Shown in pieces: positions 6,977-14,884 of a stretch of 64,000 nucleotides of DNA. The DNA is from Verrucomicrobiota bacterium (GTDB lineage Bacteria > Verrucomicrobiota > Verrucomicrobiia > Opitutales > UBA953). Position 1 is the stretch's first letter. The number at the start of each line of letters is the position of its first letter. Location: NCBI GenBank assembly GCA_026397965.1, contig JAPLTU010000039.1, positions 1 to 64,000 on the forward strand. The letters are read 5' to 3'. The notes beneath the pieces are model-generated. The model ran no database searches. It was not told the origin of the DNA and saw only the letters and a list, made by a program, of their open reading frames with translations. The position numbers and the translations under genes were made by a program.

Positions 6977-7336
6977 ATGAGCGAAGATTCTGACAAGAAC
7001 TCCGAAACCTTAGGCGACATTCTTAAACGCATTAGTAAAACTCACGACAAGCGGGGCAACTGCACCATCGCGTTGCGCACCGAGTTCTGGTTGCGACTCG
7101 GGGGCGAAAGCATGGACATCAGCCCGAGTAATTTCCATAACGCGCTCGCGCAATGGCTGACGAATGCCGGACTGGTGAACAAGGACAAGACCGCGGCCGT
7201 GGCTTCAGCGCTTTATTGCCTCGGCGTGATCAATTCCAACAATCTCTTCCAGAAGATCCATCAGGGGAAACTCGAATCGATGGGCATCGGTAAAAATGGC
7301 CGCCGGAGCAGCAAATCCCGCCAAAAAGTTAAATAA
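6977..7336 (+). CDS. Hypothetical protein, 119 residues
   Basis: I do not recognise this protein. It begins MSEDSDKNSETLGDILKRISK and continues with GNCTIALRTEFWLRLGGE, FHNALAQWLTNAGLVN and a strongly basic tail (GKNGRRSSKSRQKVK). The basic tail and helical middle could suit nucleic-acid binding, but that is only a guess. A longer in-frame start at 6692 would run through the tRNA and is rejected. It sits beside tRNA-Val with its own AT-rich upstream patch, a setting often seen for acquired genes, although its own base composition is only slightly lower in GC than its neighbours. Confidence 0.55.
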   Translation: MSEDSDKNSETLGDILKRISKTHDKRGNCTIALRTEFWLRLGGESMDISPSNFHNALAQWLTNAGLVNKDKTAAVASALYCLGVINSNNLFQKIHQGKLESMGIGKNGRRSSKSRQKVK

Positions 7337-7398
7337 TCTGAGCAGTCAGGGCACCGCAGACCCGTTGACAAACCGACGAGGCTCGGAATGCTGTGCCT

Positions 7399-8592
7399 AT
7401 GAGTCGGCAGCAACAAAGACGACAGCAGGAAGCAGCCCGGAGCCGCTCATTCCTCGAACGTCGCATGCAGGAAATACGCACGCGCTTGGGCTTAAAGGCC
7501 GATGCCGTCCCTTTGTCCGGCGAAGCCGCCTATGCGGAGACGGAAATCGGCCGCGCCCCGGGCGAGTTGCCAGCCGCCTCGCCGTTTGAGTCGACCGCCC
7601 CGACCAAGTTTCGGGTCATTTCCTATGATGAGACCAGTTGCAAGCTGGAGGAGTTTTCCGAACTGGATGCCATCGGTCGCTATGCCGGTAAACCGGGCAT
7701 GGTCTGGATCCAAGTCCAAGGTATCACGGACCCGCAAATCGTCCACATCGTCGGAGCCTTCTTTGACATCCCGATGCTGGCGCAGGAAGACATCCTGACC
7801 GTCACCTCGCGCCCAAAATTCGAAGAGCACGGCGAGAAACTTCTGGCCATCGCCCGTGCCGTGCGGATCGGCGTCGAAGAAGATACGCCACGCGGACAGC
7901 AGATTTCCATCGTCGCGGCGCAAAACTGGGTCATTTCCTTCCACGAAAACGATGAGAAAGTCTTCGAAGCCGTCGAGAAGCGTATCGCCGATAATAAGGG
8001 CAACATCCGCAAATGGCATGCTGGCTATCTCGTTTATTCGCTCCTCGATACGCTCGTCGATCGGTTACTTTACCAGACGGAAGAAATCGAAGACGCCACC
8101 ACCGAGCTGGAAGATTCCATCCTGAAGGGCACGGATAATTGGGATCTCAACGAAGTCTACCGCCTCAAGCGTATCGTCGTGCGCCTCAGCCGACTCGCCC
8201 AACCCCTGAAGGACATGGTCAGCGTGCTCGAACATTACGAGCACCCGCTGCTCCCGACCTCCCTAGACATGTTCTTGCGCGACTTGTATGACCACGCCAT
8301 CCGCGCCGCGGACCGCATCGAGCATGCGCGCATGATCCTCCAGGATCTGCAAGAGTATCACCATACCCAGCAAGAACGCCGGACCAACGAAGTGATCCGC
8401 ACCCTGACGGTAATGAGCTCGGTTTTCATTCCCCTAACTTTTCTGGTCGGCCTCTGGGGGATGAATTTTCAGTTCATGCCCGAAATCCATACCGAATGGG
8501 GCCACAAATATGGCTATTTCTTGGCCTTGGGGACGATGTCCCTGCTCGCGATTGGCATCATCCTCTGGATGAAGCGTAAGCGTTGGTGGTAA
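7399..8592 (+). CDS. corA: CorA-family magnesium/cobalt transporter
   Basis: The 397-residue product is a pentameric inner-membrane channel for divalent cations, chiefly Mg2+. Residues 1-270 form the cytoplasmic funnel (AFFDIPMLAQEDILTVTSRPKFEEHG, NWVISFHEND, long stalk helix with YRLKRIVVRLSR). The first membrane helix ends with the signature GMN at 354-356 (GLWGMNFQFMPE), and a second helix (YFLALGTMSLLAIGIIL) is followed by the basic tail KRKRWW. It has a Gln/Arg-rich N-terminus (MSRQQQRRQQEAARS). A GTG two codons upstream (7393) is an alternative start. It is convergent with priA, 6 bases apart. Confidence 0.93.
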   Translation: MSRQQQRRQQEAARSRSFLERRMQEIRTRLGLKADAVPLSGEAAYAETEIGRAPGELPAASPFESTAPTKFRVISYDETSCKLEEFSELDAIGRYAGKPGMVWIQVQGITDPQIVHIVGAFFDIPMLAQEDILTVTSRPKFEEHGEKLLAIARAVRIGVEEDTPRGQQISIVAAQNWVISFHENDEKVFEAVEKRIADNKGNIRKWHAGYLVYSLLDTLVDRLLYQTEEIEDATTELEDSILKGTDNWDLNEVYRLKRIVVRLSRLAQPLKDMVSVLEHYEHPLLPTSLDMFLRDLYDHAIRAADRIEHARMILQDLQEYHHTQQERRTNEVIRTLTVMSSVFIPLTFLVGLWGMNFQFMPEIHTEWGHKYGYFLALGTMSLLAIGIILWMKRKRWW

Positions 8593-8598
8593 GCCGCA

Positions 8599-10857
8599 TC
8601 AGGCGCAGTCTTGGGCGTCGACGTCGATAACGTCGATGACATCTTCCTCGCGCAGGAACTTCGCCCGCAAAGGCAGCAACGCCCCGAGAAAAGTTTTTAC
8701 GCCCGAGACGAGATACCAGATATGCAGACGGTGCTGGTCTTGGATTTTCTCGAACGGACACGGAGCCGGCCCGCGAATCTCGGCGACGCCAGGGTGCAGG
8801 CGTTCAAGTTCCTTGACCCAGGCTTCCGCCACGAAATGGACTTTCTCCGCGTTACGCCCGCGGAAAATATGCCGAATCAGATGCCGTTCGGGCGGGTAGC
8901 CAAATTCTGAACGCTTCCCTAATTCCGCGGCGGCAAAGCCTTGGAAATCCATCCGTTTGGCGAATTGGATCGGGTCCGAGGCAGGCTGAAAACTCTGCAC
9001 CACGACGACGCCCTCGAGCTGACCGCGACCGGCCCGGCCGGCCACCTGCGTCAGCAGTTGAAAAGTCCGCTCCGCGGCCCGGAAATCAGGTAACTGGAGC
9101 GACAAATCCGCGTCGATAATACCCACCAATGTCACGCGCGGAAAATCCAGCCCCTTGGCGATCATCTGTGTCCCCAGCAGCATGTCATATTTACCCGCCC
9201 GGAAATCGGAAAGCACCTGACGGAAAAGGTCTTTCTTCCCCATCGTATCGGCATCGATCCGGGCGACCTTGGCTCGCGGGAAAAGTTGTGCAATCGTTTC
9301 TTCAACTTTTTGCGTGCCATAGCCCTTCCAGCGCACCTTCGGCGAACGACACTGGGGGCAGACCACCGGCGCGCGTTCCTGGTGGTTGCAAAGGTGGCAG
9401 CGGGCCGTGTCGTTGGTGCGATGGAGTGTCAGCGAAACGCTGCAACGGGCGCACTGCACCGCTTCGCCACAATCAGGACAGACGAGCGAACGGGAATGCC
9501 CGCGCCGGTTAAGGAAAAGGATGGATTGTTCGCGCTTCTGGAGCCGTTCGCGGATACCCTCCACCAATTCGCGAGAAAGAATGTGCTGGCCCTTCGAGTG
9601 CAGAATCTCGCGGCGCATATCAATGATACGAAACGCTGGCATCGGGCGGTCATCCACCCGCTTTGGCATCGTATTGAGGACATAGCGGTCGGCCGTGGCG
9701 TTCTTCCAGGTCTCCAAGGAAGGAGTCGCCGAACCCAGCACGCAAGCGGCGCCCAGCAGCGAAGCCCGCATCACCGCGACATCGCGCCCGTGATACATCG
9801 GTGTTTCGCCCTGTTTAAACGAAGGCTCATGCTCCTCGTCGACGACGATGAGGCGAAGGTTCGGCAAGGGAGCGAAGACCGCGGAGCGGGCCCCGACGAC
9901 TACCCTCGCCTGCCCCAGCGACATCGCCATCCAGGCATCGAAACGTTCGCCCGCCGAAAGATGACTATGCCAGACGACGACCTTGGCTCCCAGGTCAGCC
10001 AACCGTGAGCGTAAACGACCCACCGTCTGGGGCGTCAGTGCCACTTCGGGAACGAGGAAAATTGCCGACCCCCCTTCGGCGATCACCTTACGGATCAAGG
10101 CGACGTAAACTTCCGTCTTACCCGAGCCGGTGACGCCATGCAAGAGATGCGCCCGGAAAGCCTTACTGTCCAGTGTTTCGGTCACCGAAGCGACGGCGGC
10201 CAACTGTTCCGGGTTGAGAATATGTCCAGCGGCGGCGACCGTTTCACCTTCGGAAAAAGGGTCATCGTAAGCCACGCGCCATTGCACGCTGGTTACTTCC
10301 TTAATCATCCCGGCGGCGATTAACGCTGCGACAGCGGAGGGCCCGATGCCTAAATCTGCTGCGATTTTCGCGCGGTCGGCGGGTTCGGCTTGGGCGGAAA
10401 GAAAGTCGATGAGCTGAGCTTGGCGGGGCGCTTTGCGACGCATCTTCGCTAAAGCCTCGGCTTCAGGCGGCGTGATCAAAGACAACATCCGACGGAGTAC
10501 CGGACGAACACCCTTACGCACGGCCGCGGGCAGAACCGTCTCCAGCACCGAGTTAAGCCCGCAACCGTAATATCCGGCCATCCACTCGGCGAGCTTGCAA
10601 CAATCGGGCGTCATCACGGGCTGCTCGTGCTCAAGCACGACGATACTCCGCAGCTTCGTACCCACCAAAGGTTCGGCAGGGTATTTCCAGACGACCCCCA
10701 GACTCACCCGGCCCCCTAAGGGTACGCGGACCAACTGGCCGACTTGCAGCGTGTCCTTAAGGGCCGCCGGCACGGAATACGAGTAGGCCCGAGCCCCGCC
10801 ATCAAAGGGAACCACCTCGGCGACGCCGGGTTCAGTCTCTCCAAACAAGTCAGGCAC
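8599..10857 (-). CDS. priA: Primosomal replication-restart helicase PriA
   Basis: The 752-residue protein is a 3'-to-5' DNA helicase that reloads the replisome at stalled forks. It has the N-terminal 3'-DNA-binding domain (FDGGARAYSYSVP, QLVRVPLGGR), Walker A HGVTGSGKTEVY (about 240-250), DEEHE as Walker B, the ATPSLETW motif and the helicase C domain ending with the VAGRAGRG motif. Between the helicase lobes are four CxxC pairs (CPDCG, CARCS, CHLCN, CPQCR) that bind two zinc ions. It is full length. It follows the membrane-protein gene on the minus strand after 68 bases, so it may be the last gene of the pheST-gatCAB run or have its own promoter. Confidence 0.95.
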   Translation of the reverse strand: MPDLFGETEPGVAEVVPFDGGARAYSYSVPAALKDTLQVGQLVRVPLGGRVSLGVVWKYPAEPLVGTKLRSIVVLEHEQPVMTPDCCKLAEWMAGYYGCGLNSVLETVLPAAVRKGVRPVLRRMLSLITPPEAEALAKMRRKAPRQAQLIDFLSAQAEPADRAKIAADLGIGPSAVAALIAAGMIKEVTSVQWRVAYDDPFSEGETVAAAGHILNPEQLAAVASVTETLDSKAFRAHLLHGVTGSGKTEVYVALIRKVIAEGGSAIFLVPEVALTPQTVGRLRSRLADLGAKVVVWHSHLSAGERFDAWMAMSLGQARVVVGARSAVFAPLPNLRLIVVDEEHEPSFKQGETPMYHGRDVAVMRASLLGAACVLGSATPSLETWKNATADRYVLNTMPKRVDDRPMPAFRIIDMRREILHSKGQHILSRELVEGIRERLQKREQSILFLNRRGHSRSLVCPDCGEAVQCARCSVSLTLHRTNDTARCHLCNHQERAPVVCPQCRSPKVRWKGYGTQKVEETIAQLFPRAKVARIDADTMGKKDLFRQVLSDFRAGKYDMLLGTQMIAKGLDFPRVTLVGIIDADLSLQLPDFRAAERTFQLLTQVAGRAGRGQLEGVVVVQSFQPASDPIQFAKRMDFQGFAAAELGKRSEFGYPPERHLIRHIFRGRNAEKVHFVAEAWVKELERLHPGVAEIRGPAPCPFEKIQDQHRLHIWYLVSGVKTFLGALLPLRAKFLREEDVIDVIDVDAQDCA

Positions 10858-10925
10858 GTGGGTGAGGTTCGCCTAACGCGACCAAGGTTTCAAGCGAGGG
10901 ATGGCCAGCGGGCAAGAAATCCGGC

Positions 10926-11630
10926 TCAAGCATGGACGTCGGTAATCGGGACGCCCGAGTGGGCCGCAATCCGGGCACACATCAGTGCCCAGAAACAACC
11001 GATACAATTAGCCACGACCAATTGGAGGTCGGTCGGCATGTTGTAAAATATGAGCGCACCCGGGAACCAGACAAAATAGTTCGTCAATAAGTTCGGAAAG
11101 ACCAAGCGACGATACCACCCCGGGCCCATCGCCCGGCGAAGGCGGGCCGTATCCCAACCGCAATCTTTCCAGAGATGCGAAATCGCATTAAAGGGTGCAC
11201 CGATTAAAATCGTGAAGCCCACCATATCTACGGACACCTTCAATAGAACCGTACGCAAATTGGCCTCATCACCGAACCAGATTGCCTGCAGTTGATAGAA
11301 GTAGCTGACGAGCATCCCCATCGCGGCCCACCAGACCATGCTATGAACGAGGTCACCCAGGGGATGCGGCGGGCGCAAGCCGCGGAGGGCCATCCGAAAA
11401 ATCCAGGGAATAAGACCTGAGGTGATGGCGGTGCAAATCGCCGCAAACGCCATCGGGTTGGCCTTATTCAACGCGCCGACATGATTGAGTGCCGTCACGA
11501 CAAAAGGGACCTGATACCTGTAGGCGATGACCAGTCCGGCGGCGGCCAGTAGAATCACAACCAGCGGAATAGCGTTGTCGCGCGCGGCCTTGATGCCTGC
11601 GACCAGGGGCGAAGTTGAAACTTTGTTCAT
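10926..11630 (-). CDS. Integral membrane protein with an Mpv17/PMP22-like C-terminus
   Basis: The 234-residue product has four or more hydrophobic helices: IPLVVILLAAAGLVIAY (22-38), AFAAICTAITSGLIPWIF, MVWWAAMGMLVSYFYQL, and a C-terminal pair. The last part, NYFVWFPGALIFYNMP then LVVANCIGCFWALMC, looks like the signature of the mostly eukaryotic Mpv17/PMP22 family (tryptophan-proline, then a short loop, then a helix with N and W). This is inference from pattern only. The start overlaps the gatB stop by 4 bases, so it is translated with the gatCAB genes. Its job is unknown. Confidence 0.6.
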   Translation of the reverse strand: MNKVSTSPLVAGIKAARDNAIPLVVILLAAAGLVIAYRYQVPFVVTALNHVGALNKANPMAFAAICTAITSGLIPWIFRMALRGLRPPHPLGDLVHSMVWWAAMGMLVSYFYQLQAIWFGDEANLRTVLLKVSVDMVGFTILIGAPFNAISHLWKDCGWDTARLRRAMGPGWYRRLVFPNLLTNYFVWFPGALIFYNMPTDLQLVVANCIGCFWALMCARIAAHSGVPITDVHA

Positions 11631-13132
11631 CCGAGAAATTTGCGAAGAAGCTGATCGATGAGGACCGGGTTAGCCTTACCTTGCGTACGCTTCATGATGG
11701 GTCCCTTCAGGGCATTAATCGCTTTCTCGTTACCCGCGCGGTATTCGGCGATAGATTTAGCCACGGCGGGGTCAGCGATGACTTCTTGCACGATTTTCTC
11801 TAACTCACCCGTATCGCTATTCTGGCGAAGCCCTTTCGCATCCACGATGGCGAGCGCTTCTTGGCCCGTCTTAAACATTTCGGCGAAAACCTCTTTAGCT
11901 TGTTGCTTAGAAATGACGCCGTCGTCCGTGAGTTTCACCAGACCCGCCAACTGAACCGGCTTGATCGGACAGGAGGCCAGCGAAACCGCGGGGAGCACCT
12001 CGTCGGTAAGCGGGGCGCCAGCTCCGCCTGAGGCCGCAAGGTCGCGCAGTAGGTCATTCGTCACCCAGTTGGCGATGCCCTGGGGATTAGTGGGGTGAGC
12101 GGCGGCAGCCGCCTCAAACCATTCGGCAAGTTCGCGATTAACCACCAGCACGGAGGCCGCTGTAAAAGGCAGACCAAACTTTTCGACATAGCGCCTCTGA
12201 CGGTCGTAAAGATTTTCCGGAACAAGCTTTTGTAACCGGGCGACCGTTTCGCGCGAAATGCGTAACGTGGGAAGATCCGGATCAGGGAAATAACGGTAGT
12301 CGTGGGCATCTTCCTTATCCCGCAGGACATAACCGCGACTCAGCTCCGCATTCCAACCTCGGGTCTCCTGCGTGATGGAGCGACCGGCCTCTAACTCGCG
12401 AATCTGACGGGCAGTCTCGTAGATGACCGTATCGCGGACGCTGGAAATGGAATTCAAATTCTTGGTCTCGGTCCGGGTGCCGAGCTTCTCCGCACCACGG
12501 CGGCGAATAGACACGTTACAATCGCAACGGAGTTGACCTTTCTCCATATCACAATCCGCCACGCCCGCTTGGGTCAAAAGTGCGACCAACGAACGCAGGA
12601 AAGCTTCGGCCTCGGCGGCAGAACGAAGATCGGGCTCGGTGACGATTTCCAATAAAGGCACGCCGGCCCGATTATAATCGACGAGTGAGCCGCTGCCCGC
12701 GTGGCTGAGCTTACCCACATCTTCTTCAAGGTGCGCATGATGGATACGGATGAACTTGTGCTCGCCCATCACATTACGCGAAGCACCTGGCAGTTCGATT
12801 TCCACCTGTCCACCGACGACAACCGGAAAATCTTTCTGGGTAAGTTGATAGTTCTTCGGATTATCCGGGTAGAAATAATTTTTCCGATCCCAAGCGCATT
12901 GTTCAGGTACCGATGAGCCAACGACCAGGCCGAACAGGATGGATTTCTCGACCGCTTCGCGATTCACGACCGGCAAAGTACCCGGAAGCCCTAACACGAC
13001 CGGGTCAACTTGCTCGTTGGGCTCCTTGCCGAAACCCCACGGAGACGAGGCGAAAGCTTTCGCGCGGGTGTGGAGCTGCACGTGGACTTCGAGGCCGATG
13101 ACGACTTCCCAATCTGAAGGCGAAGAACTCAT
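11627..13132 (-). CDS. gatB: Asp/Glu-tRNA amidotransferase subunit B
   Basis: The 501-residue GatB kinase subunit phosphorylates mischarged Glu-tRNA-Gln or Asp-tRNA-Asn, using ATP. Seen here: VIGLEVHVQL near the N-terminus, DRKNYFYPDNPKNYQLTQ, RIHHAHLEEDVGK, DYNRAGVPLLEIVTEPD, ETKNLNS and DYRYFPDPDLP, all family hallmarks. The C-terminal YqeY-like tail ends GKANPVLIDQLLRKFL. The start overlaps the gatA stop (ATGA). Presence of the complete C-A-B set implies that the cell makes Gln-tRNA, Asn-tRNA or both by the indirect route. Confidence 0.96.
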   Translation of the reverse strand: MSSSPSDWEVVIGLEVHVQLHTRAKAFASSPWGFGKEPNEQVDPVVLGLPGTLPVVNREAVEKSILFGLVVGSSVPEQCAWDRKNYFYPDNPKNYQLTQKDFPVVVGGQVEIELPGASRNVMGEHKFIRIHHAHLEEDVGKLSHAGSGSLVDYNRAGVPLLEIVTEPDLRSAAEAEAFLRSLVALLTQAGVADCDMEKGQLRCDCNVSIRRRGAEKLGTRTETKNLNSISSVRDTVIYETARQIRELEAGRSITQETRGWNAELSRGYVLRDKEDAHDYRYFPDPDLPTLRISRETVARLQKLVPENLYDRQRRYVEKFGLPFTAASVLVVNRELAEWFEAAAAAHPTNPQGIANWVTNDLLRDLAASGGAGAPLTDEVLPAVSLASCPIKPVQLAGLVKLTDDGVISKQQAKEVFAEMFKTGQEALAIVDAKGLRQNSDTGELEKIVQEVIADPAVAKSIAEYRAGNEKAINALKGPIMKRTQGKANPVLIDQLLRKFLG

Positions 13133-14586
13133 AGGGCGGCTTGCTGGTGGGCGAACCCGTGGGCGGCCTCAAAGAGACGGCCAGCAGCCAGAAGTTTGGC
13201 TTCGGAAAGCGGTGCTCCGACGAGATGGAAGCCGACGGGCAGATGTCCCGATTTGCCGCAAGGCAGAGAAATCGCCGGCAGCCCGGCGAGATTAGCGGGA
13301 ATCGTGAAAATATCCTCGAGATAGAGTTGCAGAGGATCGGCGGCCTTTTCGCCGACCTTAAAGGCGGGCGTCGGCACCGTCGGCGTCAGCAACACATCGA
13401 CCGTAGCCAAAGCCGCGAGGTATTCGGCCCGGATCTTCGAGCGAGCCCGGAGGGCTCGCATATAATAAGCGTCCGCGTAGCCCGCACTCAGCACGAAAGT
13501 CCCCAGCAAGATGCGGCGCTTCACTTCAGCACCAAAACCTTCGGAACGGCTAGTCGTCATCATTTCAACCGGCGTGCCAGCCGTGGCCGAACGGTGACCG
13601 TAACGAACGCCGTCGTAGCGACCGAGATTCGAGGAGGCTTCGGCCGTCGCCACGACATAATAAGTCGGCACGGCAAGATCTGCAGAAGGTAGTTCGACTT
13701 CGGAAATGGCGCATCCCTGCGAGCGATAGAATTCGATGGCGGCGGTGACGGCGGCGGCGACCTCGACTCCCACCCCCTTACCTAAAAAACCTTTGGGAAT
13801 ACCGATGCGAAGCTTCTTGGCATCGCCGGCCGGCGTCAGCGCACGATCGGCGGCGGCGAAACAGGTCATGTCGCGCGCGTCGGCGGAAGCCAACGCACAG
13901 AGGAGAAGCTCGCAGTCTTCGACGCTACGAGCCATCGGACCGATCTGGTCGAGCGACGAGGCGAAGGCCACGAGGCCGAAGCGAGAAATCAGTCCGTAGG
14001 TGGGCTTTAAGCCGACGACTCCGCAATGCGAGGCTGGCTGACGAATCGAGCCACCGGTATCGGAGCCCAAGGCTAGCGGGACGAGACCAGCGGCCAAGGC
14101 CGCGGCGCTGCCTCCCGAAGAACCGCCTGGAATACAGGCGAGGTCCCATGGGTTAAAAGTTTTTTGGATGGCAGAATTTTCCGTGGATGAGCCCATCGCA
14201 AATTCATCCATGTTGAGACGCCCGTAAAGAATCGCACCAGCCGCGCGCAGTCGATCGCTCACATGCGCATCGTAAGGCGAAACCAGCGAGGCGAGCATCT
14301 GGCTCGAACACGTCAACGGTTGGCCCTTGACCGCAATATTATCTTTGATGGCGACCGGAACACCTTCGAGCGGACCACGCCCCTGCCCTGCCTTGCGACG
14401 GACATCTGAGGCATCGGCCTGCGCGAGCACGTCTCCTTCATCAAGGTGCGTGAAGGCGCCGACTTTTTTATTCACCGCATGATAGCGTACGATGAGCGCC
14501 TCGCAGAGGGCCCGAGACGTCAGCGGGCCGGCGGCAAGACGACGACCGAGCTCGGCGGCGGAAAGCGTATGAAGCGGTTCGTCCAT
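13129..14586 (-). CDS. gatA: Asp/Glu-tRNA amidotransferase subunit A
   Basis: The 485-residue amidase subunit releases ammonia from glutamine and channels it to GatB. The Ser-cisSer-Lys triad is visible: K81 in VAIKDN, S156 in PGGSSGGSAAA and S180 in GSDTGGSIRQPA. The rest matches the amidase signature, including GLISRFGLVAFASSLDQIGPM and the C-terminal PVGFHLVGAP. Length is typical. It begins 2 bases after the gatC stop and overlaps gatB by 4 bases, so the three subunits are made from one message. Confidence 0.96.
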   Translation of the reverse strand: MDEPLHTLSAAELGRRLAAGPLTSRALCEALIVRYHAVNKKVGAFTHLDEGDVLAQADASDVRRKAGQGRGPLEGVPVAIKDNIAVKGQPLTCSSQMLASLVSPYDAHVSDRLRAAGAILYGRLNMDEFAMGSSTENSAIQKTFNPWDLACIPGGSSGGSAAALAAGLVPLALGSDTGGSIRQPASHCGVVGLKPTYGLISRFGLVAFASSLDQIGPMARSVEDCELLLCALASADARDMTCFAAADRALTPAGDAKKLRIGIPKGFLGKGVGVEVAAAVTAAIEFYRSQGCAISEVELPSADLAVPTYYVVATAEASSNLGRYDGVRYGHRSATAGTPVEMMTTSRSEGFGAEVKRRILLGTFVLSAGYADAYYMRALRARSKIRAEYLAALATVDVLLTPTVPTPAFKVGEKAADPLQLYLEDIFTIPANLAGLPAISLPCGKSGHLPVGFHLVGAPLSEAKLLAAGRLFEAAHGFAHQQAAL

Positions 14587-14588
14587 GG

Positions 14589-14879
14589 TTAGGCTTCGTC
14601 GTCCACGACGCGCGGGACGGAGATTTGCCCATCGCGTGAGGCGGGGGCGAGGCGGGTGACGGTTTCGGCGCCGAGGACTGGACCTGGCTCGTCGGAGCGC
14701 AGAGCTGATTCGGAAACTACCCGAGCCAGATCGATCGTCGCGGGCAGGTCAGCTTTAGCCAAGGCCTGAAAATGGCCCAGGATCTGATTAAGCTGCGACG
14801 AATAAAGTACCTTCTCCTCAGCCGTCAGATTCAGACGGGCGAGTTTTGCGAGATGATCGATGTCGAAACCTTCGGCCAT
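14589..14879 (-). CDS. gatC: Asp/Glu-tRNA amidotransferase subunit C
   Basis: The 96-residue GatC wraps around the GatA-GatB interface and stabilises the complex. It has the usual DHLAKLARLNLTAEEK near the N-terminus, QLNQILGHFQALAKAD, and the C-terminal LRSDEPGP. ATG 14879 (MAEGFDID) is chosen because it lies 5 bases after the pheT stop; the start at 14903 would add eight residues and overlap pheT. Confidence 0.9.
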   Translation of the reverse strand: MAEGFDIDHLAKLARLNLTAEEKVLYSSQLNQILGHFQALAKADLPATIDLARVVSESALRSDEPGPVLGAETVTRLAPASRDGQISVPRVVDDEA

Positions 14880-14884
14880 GGCGA

